Below are positions 13,703 to 28,700 of a stretch of 64,000 nucleotides of DNA, one piece after another. Made by a program: the position numbers and the translations under genes. The DNA is from Melastoma dodecandrum (lineage: Eukaryota; Streptophyta; Magnoliopsida; Myrtales; Melastomataceae), in the NCBI GenBank assembly GCA_029817715.1, contig JARUPY010000551.1, positions 124,001 to 188,000 of the forward strand, read 5' to 3'. Numbering within the stretch: position 1 is the first letter of the stretch; the number at the start of each line of letters is the position of its first letter. The notes under the pieces were generated by a model, which saw nothing but the letters and a program-made list of their open reading frames with translations, was not told the origin of the DNA and did no database searches.

Positions 13703-16700
13703 GTAGTAGTAGTAGTAGTAGTGCATCTTAGTTCGGTTGTCGCTTATTCTAGGCAAACACAAATATTGACAAAAATGATATCTAAAAATTTTGCAGCACA
13801 TCCTCTGGCCATTTCTTTTGAAAATGCTGATGCCAGCCACTTATACCAGCGCTGTTGCAACGGTATTATTGTCCTTGCGTTCTAATTATCTTCTAATCAG
13901 TTTGTTGATTATAACTGCTAATTGTACCAATTTGTAAGAGGTTTGCTACAAAATAACGTTAGTCGGTAAAATATTTCACGAAATAGGGTAACAACTTTTA
14001 AAATTGTCCAAATGCCCATTATTCGGTGTTTAAAATAACGAATTCGATTCCTTAAGGAATTCAATGTTCATAACACCGAGTTAACCAGAAAAATTAGAGA
14101 ACTCCATTTCAAACACTAAGTTCCCTCTGGGAGGGTTGAACTCGGTGTTTAAAATGCCGAATTCGCCAATTTTCCAGGAACACCGAGTTCGTGACATTAT
14201 TTGCCAAAATTTGGAAGTTGTTTTCCTATTTCACGAAATATTTTTACCAACTAACATTATTTTGAAATAAAGCTCCAGTTAGTAAAAGTCAGTGAACTGA
14301 TTTAGGATATGAAAGAAATTCATATTGGATTTTTCAATCCGTGGAATAGTTCTACAGATATATCTCATAAGCATCCAAGTTTAATTTTCTGACATCTATT
14401 GCTCAGGTCTGTCGATGCATATCGGAACTCCTGAAGCATAGATCAAATAATAGTGATATAACACTGGTTAGCGAATTGAAGGCTCGCTCAGATATTCCCC
14501 ATCCTGAGGTGAAGTTACAGCTTGCAGTAGTGCTTTCAATATTCATTATTCATGCTGTTACTACTTTATTGAATTCAAAATCTGTGATTGTATTCAGGAG
14601 CTTTTCGTTCGGATGCTGGTACTTCTGCATGATCCATTGTCTCGAGATCAACTTGCTAGTCACATCTTAACCGTAAGAATGACCTCCTGATGTGTATTCT
14701 TCTTACAATTTCCACAAGTTCCAAAATTTATTTTCAGGCTTCCTAGTGGAGTGCAAGTGGACCCATATTAACACAATCTTCAATTGCCATGATGCGTTCC
14801 TTTCATGACTTTTTGGTCCCATTTCGCTGCATAGAAACATACTTTTCTAGATATTCCCATGATACTACGTACATATACATCAATATTATAGCTTTGCCCT
14901 TGTCCAATTCACGAGCTGCTCGCCTGTGATGCAAAATATTCCTAGAGGAATTTTTACTGGTTTCATCAACACATCAGCTGGAAGCATTTTCCCTCTTACC
15001 TGGTTATCCTTAAATCTTGGGCAGGAGGGTTGTATTGAAACCCTTGTCCATGTCCTTGCCAAGTCTGGGGTGAAATAATTGTTGTTTATTAATTGGTTCT
15101 AGGAGACCTCCCTGATGGAATCACACTTGTCTTCTTGCCCATGGCAAAATTACCACCGGTTCACTTTTCCCCAGAATCCATCCAACTAGAAATTCTGTTA
15201 ATCAAGGAAAGATGGATTGTTATGTTTCCATTTCGATTTTGATTGACAGGAAAGATGATATGTAGTAATCTTTTTTCAAAGATTTACTAATTTAACTTTG
15301 CAGGTACAAGAAAATAGTTTTAATATCATAAGTGTGATGGCATTTTATTCATTATAGGATTTATCCTTTCCTGTAACATTTATCCTGTCTAATATGGTAC
15401 CTTATGTGGTAGGTTCTATATCATTTGGCCCCGCTCTTTCCTAGAAATGCCTACTTGTTTTGGCAGGATGAGGTAATTCGAATTTGGCTTAACTTAGCTA
15501 TTGAATTCCCATTTCTACCAAAAAAAAAGAAATATATATTAACATGCGGATGGTCCTGGAAGTTGACATGTATTTGTTGTAGTAATAGCTGTAAAAGATG
15601 ATTGCCCATATGTTTAATTTTTCACGCTGGAAGATGGTTCTAGTCCAGTGGCTTTTATTTTAGATGCTGAAGTTGCAGTTTTAGCTTCTGCTGTCTCTTA
15701 TTGTTCATCAGTCCTATTATAATTGAACTTGATTGGCATAGATTGATTAGATTTCTGTAGATTAATACGGAGTGTTACCCCGTTTTTTAGTCTGAGGAAA
15801 TTCTTCAGGTCCTTGATTTGATTAGCTACCTTACATTATTGCACCTTTTCTCATTGATGTTCTTGGTACTTCTCTTATGGAAGCTCTAGATCCCAAAAAT
15901 GAAGGCTTATGTTAGTGACACTGAGGACTTGAAGCAGGATCCTTTATGCCAAGAAACATGGGACGATATGATTATTCATGTGAGTTACTTGTGTTTGCAG
16001 ACTGTTGAAAATATCTGCAAATTCGTTAGAGGAAAATCTTTATCGACTTCATGTCACATAGCCTGATCATTTCAGTATATGCAAAAATGTCAGTAAAACA
16101 TGATTTGACGTGATGAACTTCAAGTATAGCAGCCATACGATCCTCAACCATCGGCATTTTCATAGTCTGTGTGATGGCCATTGATATTGCAAGTGTTGAA
16201 AGCATATGTTTTATAGTTCTCTGATTTCAGGTTACCTCAATGTTTTAAAGAGGTGTTATTCATACTTATAACTCGTGTTAATGTAGTTCTGGATCTTATA
16301 CAGTAGTCTAGGCAATTGGGAAAAAATGTTGTTGGATGACAGCCGTCCCTCTTTTTACCTATAAAAGAATGATATTTGTTCTTTCTTTTGTTGGAAGTTC
16401 CTCGCAGAAACGTTAGACGTAATTCAAGACACAAATTGGGTTGCTTCACTCGGAAATAGGTTCAGCAGACAGTATGAGTTGTATGTATCTGATGATGAAC
16501 ACACTGCATTGCTTCATAGGTATGAATTGAGTCTCGGTAGCTGCGTACATATTATCCTTCTCTTTTACTACAAAGGTTCTGGTGAAATTAATGTTGTGCT
16601 AGTTTATTTTCTAAGATGGTATTGGGTGGAAAGCATACATTTGTGTTCTGGATGTATTTTGTCACCATTTCTTTCTCAAACCTTTTTCAGTTGCTGATTA

Positions 16701-19700
16701 GAAACTATCTTGTGGATGACTCACAATTTATTGCTCTTGCTTATTGTTGCGTCCGTTTCCAGTATATGACTTTTGTGGCCTATAAGTATAAAAAAATGAG
16801 AGTGATAGCTGCTCTTTGTATATTTTGATTTTTTGTTGATTCACGGTTGAGAACTATGGATTGTCTCTCTTTTGTCGAGGTTTATAAACTTCCTTGAGAC
16901 TTTGGCATCATTACATGATTGTTGTTGTTCAATATGATGTCTATTTTACTCCAGTGGCTTTTCTTTGAACTCTGGGAACATTGCAGGTGTTTGGGAATGC
17001 TGCTTCAAAAGGTTGATAACAAGTCCTATGTTCGAGATAAGATTGATTGGATGTATAAACAAGCCAATATTGCAAATCCAACTAACAGGCTCGGACTAGC
17101 AAAGGCTATGGGGCTGGTACTCAAAATTTATGCATATCTTAAGAGTCTAACTCTCTTCTCTTCTTTTTTTTTGGCAATTTGTGTTTATTTCTCCAGAATG
17201 TTTCAGGTTGCAGCATCTCACTTGGACGCTGTACTTGAAAAGCTGAAAGATATTCTGGACAATATGGGGCTAAGTATATTTGAAAGGTGAGCTGATATCA
17301 TCACGTTAAATTCTAGTTATCTGGACTGGGGAGGGTGATAAGGGTTGGCCTCAAGTAAGCACTTTTTTGAAACTGATGATAGTTACTGAATTGACTTCTT
17401 GGAGTTCTCCCGTGCAAACTTCTTTTCTGCAGATCTATAATAAATTATAAGAAAACACTATGGTCAAGTGAAGAAAGAAGCAAGCAATAAGCCACTAAAG
17501 TAGACTGAAAGAATCAAGAATATTACCTTCTGGCGATTCCTTTTGGCAAGAGAATGTATAAAATGGCTCACGTTTATCTCAAAATATTTCTCAAACAGAC
17601 AGTACCAAGCTTCCATTTCATCTATTAGTTAGCATTTTTGGGACCATTAGGATATTGTTAAGATGTTGTACAGACATTGAAATGAATTAATGTTTTGCTG
17701 CAGGTTTCTGTCTTTCTTTTCAGATGGTTTTAAATCAGTAGAGTCCGATGATGTACATGCTGCTTTGGCTTTGATGTATGGATATGCTGCAAGATATGCT
17801 CCATCAACAGTAATTGAAGCCCGAATTGATGCATTAGTTGTAAGGCTTTCTCTTCCTACTGACTTTGGGATTTAACTTTGTTTTTTGGCGATAGTGGCTG
17901 GACAGTGTGTTCGCTTGACTGATTAGACACAATTTTGTACAGCAAAGGACGTTGCTAATAATAAGTGTTTGACCATCTTCATTTTTGGCTTTTGGTGGTA
18001 TCTTTGCTTTTGACATTTGGATATTGTGTTTTGGCTTTTAATGAATCCATATTAGAGCCCTCACTACGGGGAAAGAAGTCATCAATTCAATCATATTTTT
18101 AGTGCCACATTTGATTGTTTTATTTTATCATTTCTCCTACAGGGGACTAACATGCTTTCTCGACTTCTTCATGTCCGTCACCCGTCTGCAAAGCAGGCTG
18201 TCATCACTGCAATCGATTTGCTAGGTAAAACTCTTTACATAGCACATAGCGTGCAGATGAGTTTTTCTATTTACTATTTGGGTGGTGAAATTTAATGTGA
18301 ACTGCAAGAGTTAATCTTACAACTTGTAAATGGAGTTAGATTAAGTTGCTGTAGCGATGTTTTATGACAAAGAAAAGCTGATAAGAGTTAAGTTGGATTA
18401 CCAGTATTGCTTTTAACACCCAGACTACTAAATATTATCACCTTCCCATTACCTATTTTAAGTGAAGAAGCTAGCTTTTGTATGTGCGAAGTTCTAACCA
18501 TTCTGTTTTGATATTTATGATGACTAAATGCGACATAAATATTTCAGCTCTTTTTTTTTTAAAAATGATGGTGGACAAGCTTTGGCTCAATAATTTGAAG
18601 TAATTTCATTATGAGGCCTGAACTTTCAAGTTATATGACTTGGTTCTTTCTAAGAATTGGGGAGGTAGTAATGCCGTGGATCTGAATTCTAACATAATTG
18701 CAGGCCGAGCTGTTATAAATGCTGCAGAAAAAGGTGCTCCCTTTCCCCTGAAGAGAAGGGATCAGCTGCTTGATTATATTTTGACTCTTATGGGAAGAGA
18801 GGATAATGATGGATGGAATGAGTATAGTTTGGAACTTCTACACACTCAGGTTGAGTTTAGGGGGACTATTATCTTCATGAAACATCCCTATAAATTTCCA
18901 GTGATAGTTGATTTCATAATTCATAGTCTGAAAAATGTTAAGAATCTCTGCCTGTCTTAAGCAATGACTTGCTGATTTATGCAGGCCCTTGCTTTAAATG
19001 CTTGTACTACTTTGGTCTCGGTCGAGCCAAGATTGACTGTCGAGACTAGAAATCATGTGTTGAAGGTATAAATGATTTTTTCACTACCTCTATTTTTTTG
19101 GAATAAGTCAAGAGTTACAACGTTAGTTTTTTAGCTCATAACAATGGAGGAGGAATTTATTGAGAATTCTGGATTTAATGATTTGTTTATAAAATTTACC
19201 GGCAGTAGGTACATTCAAAACTAGTTATAGAAGTTCCAAGAGGGAATAGGTTTCTGTCCATTCGCTTTCATATCTAGACAGAAACAGAAAGTTCTGTAGA
19301 ACATAATGGGTTCGAAATGAACTTACTCCTGACAGGAGGGGTGCCAACCTGAGCCATTTGGTCCTGCATAATTTTGTCAACCTGATTCACTCCCATCTGA
19401 ACATTATGTTTGTTTACTATACCAAAATATGAACAAAGACTATGAGTCAAAGGCGTTTTGATTGATGTCCTTCATGAATAGGGAATATTGCGGCGGGATG
19501 TTATCCTTGAAGTGTGTATTTTGTGTTATTGCTCCGTCAGAATCTGATATTTGAAGAAAACAATGTTTGCAAATAGTTTTGGAGATGTTTGAGAAGTGTG
19601 GTTTCAGTAAAAATAGCCTGAACTGTGAAATCCTGACCTGAGACTATAATTTTTAGGATAGAATTAATAGACAACAGTATTTATTGGATAATGATCTGGT

Positions 19701-22700
19701 GCCATGATGTATGGAGTCTTACAGTCCAGGACTTGTTATTACTCCGCCATCTTATCCTCCTGTTGTTATTACTACACTATCTTATCCTCCTGTAAGTTGA
19801 TTTTAATATAATCAGCTTCCGATTCCCTTACCATGCCCGATGATATCATTTGAGAGAAGTTGTCGATTCCCCTCCTTACCCATTTATATTCTATAATTTG
19901 GCAGGCTACATTGGGATTCTTTGCATTACCGTCTGAACCTATGGATGTCATCAATCCACTTGTCAGCAATCTAATTGATCTGTTATGCGCCATTCTTTTG
20001 ACAAGGTATGTAAATGAAAATTGGAAAATTTTTTCAGTCTTTTCTTGCTTTGCAAGTTAAGCATTCCAAAGTGTGATGTTAAATGTTCACCATGATGTGG
20101 TGATGGCCCTTTTTCTTGCTCTTTTCAATTGCCTTTTTTTGTTTCAGAAAGTGGAGCAATTAGTTGTTTGATTTTGAAATGTAAGAATAAGGGTAGATGT
20201 TACAGTGTCATGTATTGATCTCGTAAAATGAAATAGCTTCATGACCTTCATCATGTTCCATAGAGATCCTGAAAGCTGAGTAACTTCTGAATGATAAAAC
20301 TCTGTTCCCACTTCCTGTCTGGCACACGTACCCCTTATTTTCACAAAAGGGTTAGTGCCATTTGTCAAAACTAGTAACTCTTCAATAATGTTAGGCTTTG
20401 AATTCTCATAGGTATGTGAATATGAATATATCCCATGTTATTAACTGCAAACCCAATCCTTTGTGGAGCTGTTCTCTTGGTCTCAAGACTGTTGCAGATA
20501 TTTTCAAGTGTAAAGATGAATATGCGTCAAACTTTCCCTTACTCTGCTCTAGCCAATGCATTCAATAAATCAGCAATGAGTGATGCCTGATTAGATTTGT
20601 TTTCACATATTGAATGAGGAACAACTATAGTCATGTGTAGGCTTATCCTTATGTTCTTTTCTTTTTTCTTATTTTGGAACTTCATGGACGGATTTTTACA
20701 TATATGTTAATCCTCCATCTATCATGCTTGTCGGGAGTATTTATCGTTATGGAGAGGCTTGCTGACTTGAACTTCATGGAAACAACACTGGAGTGGTTAA
20801 AGTCCATGGTTGTGAATCCATCAATCAAAATTAAACATTTTCAGTAGTGCGCATTGAAGTCTTTGACTTAAATTCTATGATATATTTTTATTTATAAATG
20901 CTTGTTTCTATGTTGACAAAGCATTGGTGTGTATTTGAATTAACCATTGAATTGTTCAAGGAATTCCCTTCAAAACTTTATAAGTAAATGCATTATGGAT
21001 GCGTCGAAGGGTATCTTATGCCGTCCTTATGCTAACATCATTGCTCTAGATGAAACTGGTTACTCAAGGAATCATGACTCATTTTCTCAAATAAGATTTG
21101 AGCAATGTATTGTCCTCAATGCTGGTTTGTTGAAAGTGATACTTATATAATTTCAGAACTTTGCTCTTGGCAAGATTTTCCAACTTTTCTAATCATGCTG
21201 TATTTGTTAGTGGAGAGGATGGCAGGAGCAGGGCTGAACAACTGTTGCATATCCTGAGATTACTTGATAAATTTGTGTCATCTGCGGTTGACCATCAGAG
21301 AAAAAGAAGCTGCCTTGCTGTGAATAAATTGCTTATAAAGTTCCGAATGCTGTGTGTGAGTGGCTACTGCTCATTGGGCTGCCTTGGAAGTTGTGCTCAT
21401 GGAAAGCACAATGATCGTGCCTCAGTTGGAAACTACGCTAAGTTGCCATGTAAATAGATTCGCTGCACTCAATTTTCATTGAACATGTTTTACCGAGCTT
21501 ACTATTTCTTGTACCTCATCAGCGGCGTATGTATTACCCAGTCGTGAAGCATTGCACTTGGGTGATAGAGTGATAATTTATCTGCCACGCTGTGCAGACA
21601 CGGATTCTGAAGTTAGGAAAATTGCGGCAGAGGTCAGTAATCATCAATGTGTCTCCTTATTTGCTGATATGAAATATCTAACCGATTTTTCACTCTTCAT
21701 TCAGATTCTTGATCAAATTTTTAGCATCACTCTTTCTCTTCCAAAGCCGGCAAATCCTTGTTTTGTGGATGTGGAGGCATCTTACAGTGCTTTGTCTTCC
21801 TTAGAGGATGTAATAGTTATGCTGAGACGTGTAAGTTAATGTCATGTGCTTGCTACATTTGTGATATTGGAACCAGATACTACTTAATCTCATAAGCACT
21901 TTCCTTCTCTACAATTATAGAATGCCTCTGATTTAAAATATCCTGTTTAATTACTTATCCAGGATACTTCTATTGACCCATCGGAAGTATTCAATAGAAT
22001 TGTTTCGTCCGTCTGTGTTTTATTAACGAAAGATGAGGTAATCAGTTGATTCTGGTTTAAGATTCTAGAGTTCCATCTTGATGTTTCTCACTGTAAGAGT
22101 CCCTTGGTTATAATTGTAGCTTCTGGCTGCCCTTTATGGTTGCACGGCTGCTATCTGCGATAACATCAAGCAATCTGCCGAAGGGACCATTCAGGCGGTT
22201 GCTGAGTTTGTTACCAAAAGAGCCTCTGAGCTGAATGAAAATGATGTTTCAAGGTAATTATCAGGAATGACAAGCAACATTTGCAGGGATATTTCATTTT
22301 TCTACCTTTTCCCTGTAAGTAGCATAATTCTGTATGCAGGACGACACAGTCTTTGATTTCGGCTGCAACGCATGTGCCAGACAGACAACTCCGTTTGGAA
22401 ACACTTGGAGCAGTATCCTTTATCTTAATGTGCATCGGTCTAACCATGACTTTTATAGTGAGAGATGTGTTCACCGAAGATGGAACTTTTACTTTTAATT
22501 TTTGTGGATGTTAAAAACTTTTTGGACCTTGGTTTGATTCGAATTGTTAGTATCAGACAGATTAGTAGGCATGGGGGTGGCCATTTTCTATGATAGAGGT
22601 GCGAAAACAACCCTTTTTTCTTTGCTAGCTTAACATGATGTACATATATCCCTTAATTCTTTGCTTGCTAATACACATTGTGCCCATTCCATGTGGATGC

Positions 22701-25700
22701 ACTAACATCTGCATGTAGGGCCCGTCCTCTGTATGACATTAGATCGTGTATAAACCTTTATTAAATTGGTGATGGGTTAAGTGTGAAGTTTAAATAATTG
22801 ATCTAGTGTCAGTTTCATTGCTGCCTGGACTATCTGCAATGTTAACTCCAAAATGAGACAAAGCCAAACGATATAATATTGTCACTTTAACTATATTCAG
22901 CTGTGCTCGTTGGCTGAATGTACTAACTCGAAGATTGTGTTCGATGAAGTATTAGCTGCCTCTGCAAAGGATATTACCACTAAGGATATATATAGGCTGC
23001 GTGGTGGTTGGCCAATGCAAGATGCATTCTATGTGAGTATTTTGGCTCTATTTGAAAGTTCATTCTAATGAAATGAATTTCCTCTTATGCACTCTGGCTT
23101 TCAAATCCTCTTATAGTAATCACATTGATGATCATATTCATAATACCATTGAGTTCATTATTTCGTTACTTTTGGCAGCTGTCATGGTCATGCATGTTCA
23201 ATGATGTCTCTACTAACATGTGCATTCATATGTGCACGTGTTGTGTTAGTGTTTTCATATATGTATAACACCGTGTGATATGATGAGAATTATATCATAA
23301 ATTCAAATAAGATAGATTTTTGTTATCTTAGAAGAGGGATAGATCTAACAATTGTTCCAAATTGAGAAAAACTTTTGGATATAGATGTATTACTTTTTAT
23401 TTCCATGTACTTAATGTTCCATAAGATTTAAGTTTGATTGGATTGGCCAGCCAAGATGGAGCAAATCAACTGTGGATTGGTTTATTTATCCTATTTCATT
23501 TTATTATATTTTATTTTGAAAAAATGGACTACTTATCAAGCCAAAAGCTCTAAATATCAAGTGGAGCTGCAAGGATACTTGTGTGTACTTATATTCAAAT
23601 AATACATGGAACAGGATAGTAAAGTTGTTGAAACATTCCTTTGTGCTTCTAGTCTCTAGATAGATAATTAAATTTCATCTGGCATTATTTTTTTGGGTAG
23701 TGAAAGGATAGATAGCATTAGATAATCGTTCGGGGTCTTAGGTTATAGATTCCGCAGTGCATGGAATGTCCACATGCAGTAAATCGCATCTGTCATTATG
23801 AATTGACATATTTTCAAGTTTGTCAAAGAGATATCAAATGTATTGAACGCTTAACCTAATATATCAACCTCCATTTCTACCAAAAAAAGAGATATAAATG
23901 GCATTTATGGATGTCCTCAGGCATTTGCACAACATGCAACCCTTTCCTTTATCTTTCTTGACCATATGATATCAACAATCAAGAAGACTCCTACTCAGAC
24001 ATCGAATTTGGAGAGAGTTGATTTTGGGCGAAATGTTGATGGTCAAATCGAAAACGAGCTTTTGCAAGCAGCTATTCTGGCTCTAACAGCATTTTTCAGG
24101 TGCTCAGGGTGTCCGTAATGATTCCTGCTAAATTACTTTGTTTGTATGTTCGATGTTTTATTTCTTGTCGTTTCACTTGCTCCAGGGGTGGTGGTAAAGT
24201 TGGGAAAAAGGCTGTAGAACAGAGTTATTCTTATGTTCTTGCTGAACTTATCATACAATTGGGAAGTTGCCATTGTCTAGCTAGTGCTGGCCAGCGTGAT
24301 CCCCTGCAGTAAGTTCAATGTCATAACATGATTTTTATGTGAAAGATTGCTTATTCATGCAGTTATTTGAATAGTGGGATATCTTAAAAGTTTCACCTTC
24401 ACCTTCACATATAAATACAGGGCTCTTCTGACTGCATTTCATGCATTTTGTGAATGTGTTGGTGACCTTGAGATGGGGAAGGTATATATAATATCCTTCA
24501 TCTTCCTACTTTCTACTGTTAGTTTTTACCAAGCTTACTCTGTTGACGTTAAACATTTCTACTATTCCTAGATTTTAGCAAGGGAAGGCGAGCATAATGA
24601 GAAGGAGAAGTGGATCGATCTTATTGGAGATTTAGCAGACAGCATATCCATTAAGAGACCTAAAGAGGTTATTCTCAAACTATTTTTGTTTCTATAATTA
24701 GGTCAATAAGTACTTTCTGAATGCTTTTTTTAGACACCAAAATAAACAAACCAAATCGAGAAAAGGAAGTTTTAATAGCGTACGTGCATTCGAACAGATA
24801 GTAGGTTCTCTAGTTTTCTAGTATGACTCATAACTTTGCCTTGAGATGTAACATGGTATGATTACTGATGATAGAACCCTTAAGACCTGGTTTGTAGACT
24901 ATTGTACTATATAGGTGGAAGGTAAATACTGGTGGTGGGGAGGTTGTCTAAGTGAACTTTAGTTGTTGCATCAAATTAAGAACTCAAAAAGCTTAATCCA
25001 ATATTTGAAACCGTGGTTACCTATTCTTCAGAGATTCATTTTCATAATTAGGCAACCAACTCCTTTAAAAAGGAATTAGGAGCTCATTCATGGAGAAATT
25101 GAGCCGAGGATCATCTTGTGTAATTGTGTTAACCTGATTCTTTGAAATATAAGTTGTTCAGATAGAATGAGAGGTTTCTATACATTTGTTATGTGATTGT
25201 TGACCTAGTCTGTATTGTTAGGCAAAACCAAATATTCTTTGGTCTATACTTGTTCGTGTTTGTTGATGACTTGTATCGCTATTGTTCTAGTCTATCATGA
25301 TCATGTATTTCTAAGTTTCTATATCTAAAATGGTCTTGTTGCAATGCGGAAATTATGGGTCAATGCATGAAAATAACCCCTTTGCATTGGTATATGAATA
25401 TACATGCCCTGATTTGCCCTGCTAATTGGGAGTGGTCAATAAAACGAGAATATTTTGCATCTGAAAAATTGACGTGGTGGGAAAATAAATACAATGATGC
25501 ATCACAATAATGGCTTAAAGATTGTGAGTACGATGTAACTGAAGATTCTAAAGAGTTCAATGCTGTGCTAACAAGGCTATACCAGTATTAATTTAAAGGA
25601 CTACTTGCCTATGTCTATACATCTATTGCAAGAAACGCATGCTAAATATGTTTTAATGAAATAGTCAATCCATTCCTAGCTGATTATTACAATTATTTGT

Positions 25701-28700
25701 CGTGGGAATGGAAAGATTCATTTCGCTTCGAGGATGGCAAAGGTTACAAATACATTAAAAAATGGCATTATTTAGTGGAGAATATCCTAAAATTTCTCTT
25801 GCAAAGTAAGTTCAAAATTAAATATAAGTGCACCCTAAAATTTCTCTTGCAAAGTAAGTTCAAAATTAAATATAAGTGCACCTTATTCTGGAGTAATTAA
25901 TACAAAAATAATAATAATTGGGAAAGGAAATTTCAATTCAACAATTTTACCTTGCAAATGCTAAGTTACTCCAAATTAACCACAGATATAATTTTTCTGT
26001 TGAACTTTTCTATTTCAGGTGGAGTATATTGCTTCAATATTGAGTAAATCCTTAAATCGAGACCATAATTATCAAAGGGAAGCTGCAGTTGCTGCACTAT
26101 CGGAGTTCATTCCTTACAGGTATAAGTGTTGGCCTGGCACTATAGTCATGCTTATTCGCATTTGTTACCAGGAATTTATTGATTTAGAAAAGGTAGCATA
26201 TCTGGGTCATTTCTATTATGTTTGCTAACATACTTGAGTTATCTTGTTTACTAACTTATTTGGGTTAACGCCACGAAATAAACAGATATCTTGCACCATT
26301 TAATAGGTGACTTGTCTAGAACTGTATCTGGGTTGTTGCAACTTGTTTCTTAGTAGTTGTTCACATATTAAAGCATAAATTGATAAAAATGTATTTGCAA
26401 ATTGGTTACTGTCTGGTATGTCTTCTGGGTGTCAGTACTTTATTAGAGCCCTAGATCATACTCTTCACCATAGTTTGCAAGATAGTTGCGGTAATAGTTA
26501 GTTTTTCCTTTCTGGATCTGACTTTGACGTTCTCCAGATTGTTATTTCAACACAGTAAATTCTAATGTGCAGTGGTGGCTTTGATCCTGTATTGGAGCAA
26601 ATGGTTGAAGCTTTGTGCAGGCATGTTTCGGATGAACTTCCAACTGTTAGACGCCTTTCTTTGAGAGGGCTTGTGCAGGTTTTAATTTTTGAATCAACAT
26701 GTTTAGTCATCTTGGCAACTTGCTTTCAGATTGGATTTACAGGCGTAAATGCAGTCCTAAATTTTGAACTTCAGACTAAAATATATGGTGTTGCATTGGA
26801 CAGATTCCAGCCATCCAAATTGCTCAATATGCACCCAAGGTCCTTGGTGTAATATTGGCTTCATTAGATGATACGGAAGAGTCAGTGCAATTGACTGCAG
26901 TTTCATGCTTGTTAAAGGTTGGTTTGGTTTTTCATTTTTCTCCCATCCCTCATATACAATACAATTATAGACCCGTGCATATACATACACATTTGGGCAT
27001 GGATGATTTATACACACCATTCAGCTCTTTGCACATGTATGCTCCTACAGTGTCAAGTATATGCATGACCACAAATATGTGAGCACCAAAAATATAAATT
27101 CATACATCCTGAACTCTGGTACCTGGACTTGCAACTTACCTTGCGAGGCTTTAATAAATTTCAGATTCTAGAGTCTGCCCCCAATGAAGCAGTTGAACCT
27201 ATTTTGCTCAATCTTTCTACAAGACTTCGTAATTTGCAGGTAAATTTTACAATCCTTGTAGTAATAGTCATTTATAAGGCACCAATACCAAAGATTCATT
27301 CTGTCATGATAGCATTTGGTCGTCAAAAAACATAGGAAGAATTTGCTCTATTATCTGATAGGTTATGATGTACATGGGTTCTGAAAATTATGTGGGAAAA
27401 ATTTAGCCAATATGCTATCGAACAGAGTAAAGGAAAGCTGGTAAATAGCTGGTATGTAAGCTTAATGGAACTGAATAGTTTTGACAGATTGCAATGTTCT
27501 AAAATGTGGAGGTAATCGTAACCACACTGAACAAAAGCACCCTTGTTTATTCGTTTGTTGCCTTGGGCATCAGATCATACAAGCCCTCCGACTTTATGCC
27601 TAACATTGTTATTATTAACAGACATGCATGACTGTGAAGATGAGGGCCGACGCGTTCTCTGCATTTGGATCCTTAAGCAAATATGCTATTCCACCTCATC
27701 ACGAGGCTTTCCTTGAACAGGTTTTATGTTCTTTGATTTATGTGTTTCATAGACTCAAAGTTATTTTTTTTCTTTGGTAGGAAGGATAAATAGATTCAAG
27801 TGGAGTTCAGTTCAGATCCAAAATTACAGGTCGATTGGGCATGGGATGTCCCCATGTAATAAGTCTATTACAAAATCCGGAGGGTAATCAAAAGCAGTGG
27901 AGCATCCCTCCTAGTTTAGCGCTTCCTATTCTTTTTGTTTTTTTTTTTGGGTAGAAAGTGGTGAATCAAAGTTAGTTAGATTCTGGACTTCTCTTTTAGG
28001 AACTTAGATTCAGGATTCATTTACTGTTTTTTTATAACTGGCTCCTGAATCAGGCGATAACACAGGTCGGAATTTCCCAAATAAATACTGGAATATCTTC
28101 TGTCTAGTGATTTCCCAAGTTACACCTTTTACTATAAAAATTGTGGTAATATATTATCCTAAATGGTTTGGTAGCATTTGGTGGTTGTTAGTGGTCATGG
28201 GTGGTGAAAACCTTTAATATGAGATGATTAATATAATGTTGTTGTCACATGACTGTAGACTGACGCTTGCTAATGAATTCCTATTTCTACCGTGAAAAAA
28301 TTGCTGTAGGTACATGGTTCTATTCCACGTCTAGTATTGCATTTACATGATGATGATCGAGGTGTCCGACAAGCTTGCAGGGTAACATTCTTCCAACTAA
28401 GAAGTAATGTTTCCTTTTCTCTTTCTTGGTTCGAACTACTTTTTTACCCTCGTTTTGGTTGAGTAGAACACCTTGAAGCGTGTGGCCCCATTATTTGAAG
28501 GAGAAGACCTCGCTGTCCTATTCAGCTTGCAGTCAATCAATTCTGATGAGCGGTTTGTCATATCTTTACTGCTCCTGGGAGGAACAATTTGACCCCAATT
28601 TTTTCTCAGAGAAGGATTTTCTGATTCGTGTTTATTTCAGGAGCGACTACGAGGACTTCTTAAGAAATTTCTCCAAGCAAGTCCCTCAACTTGTTCCCTC

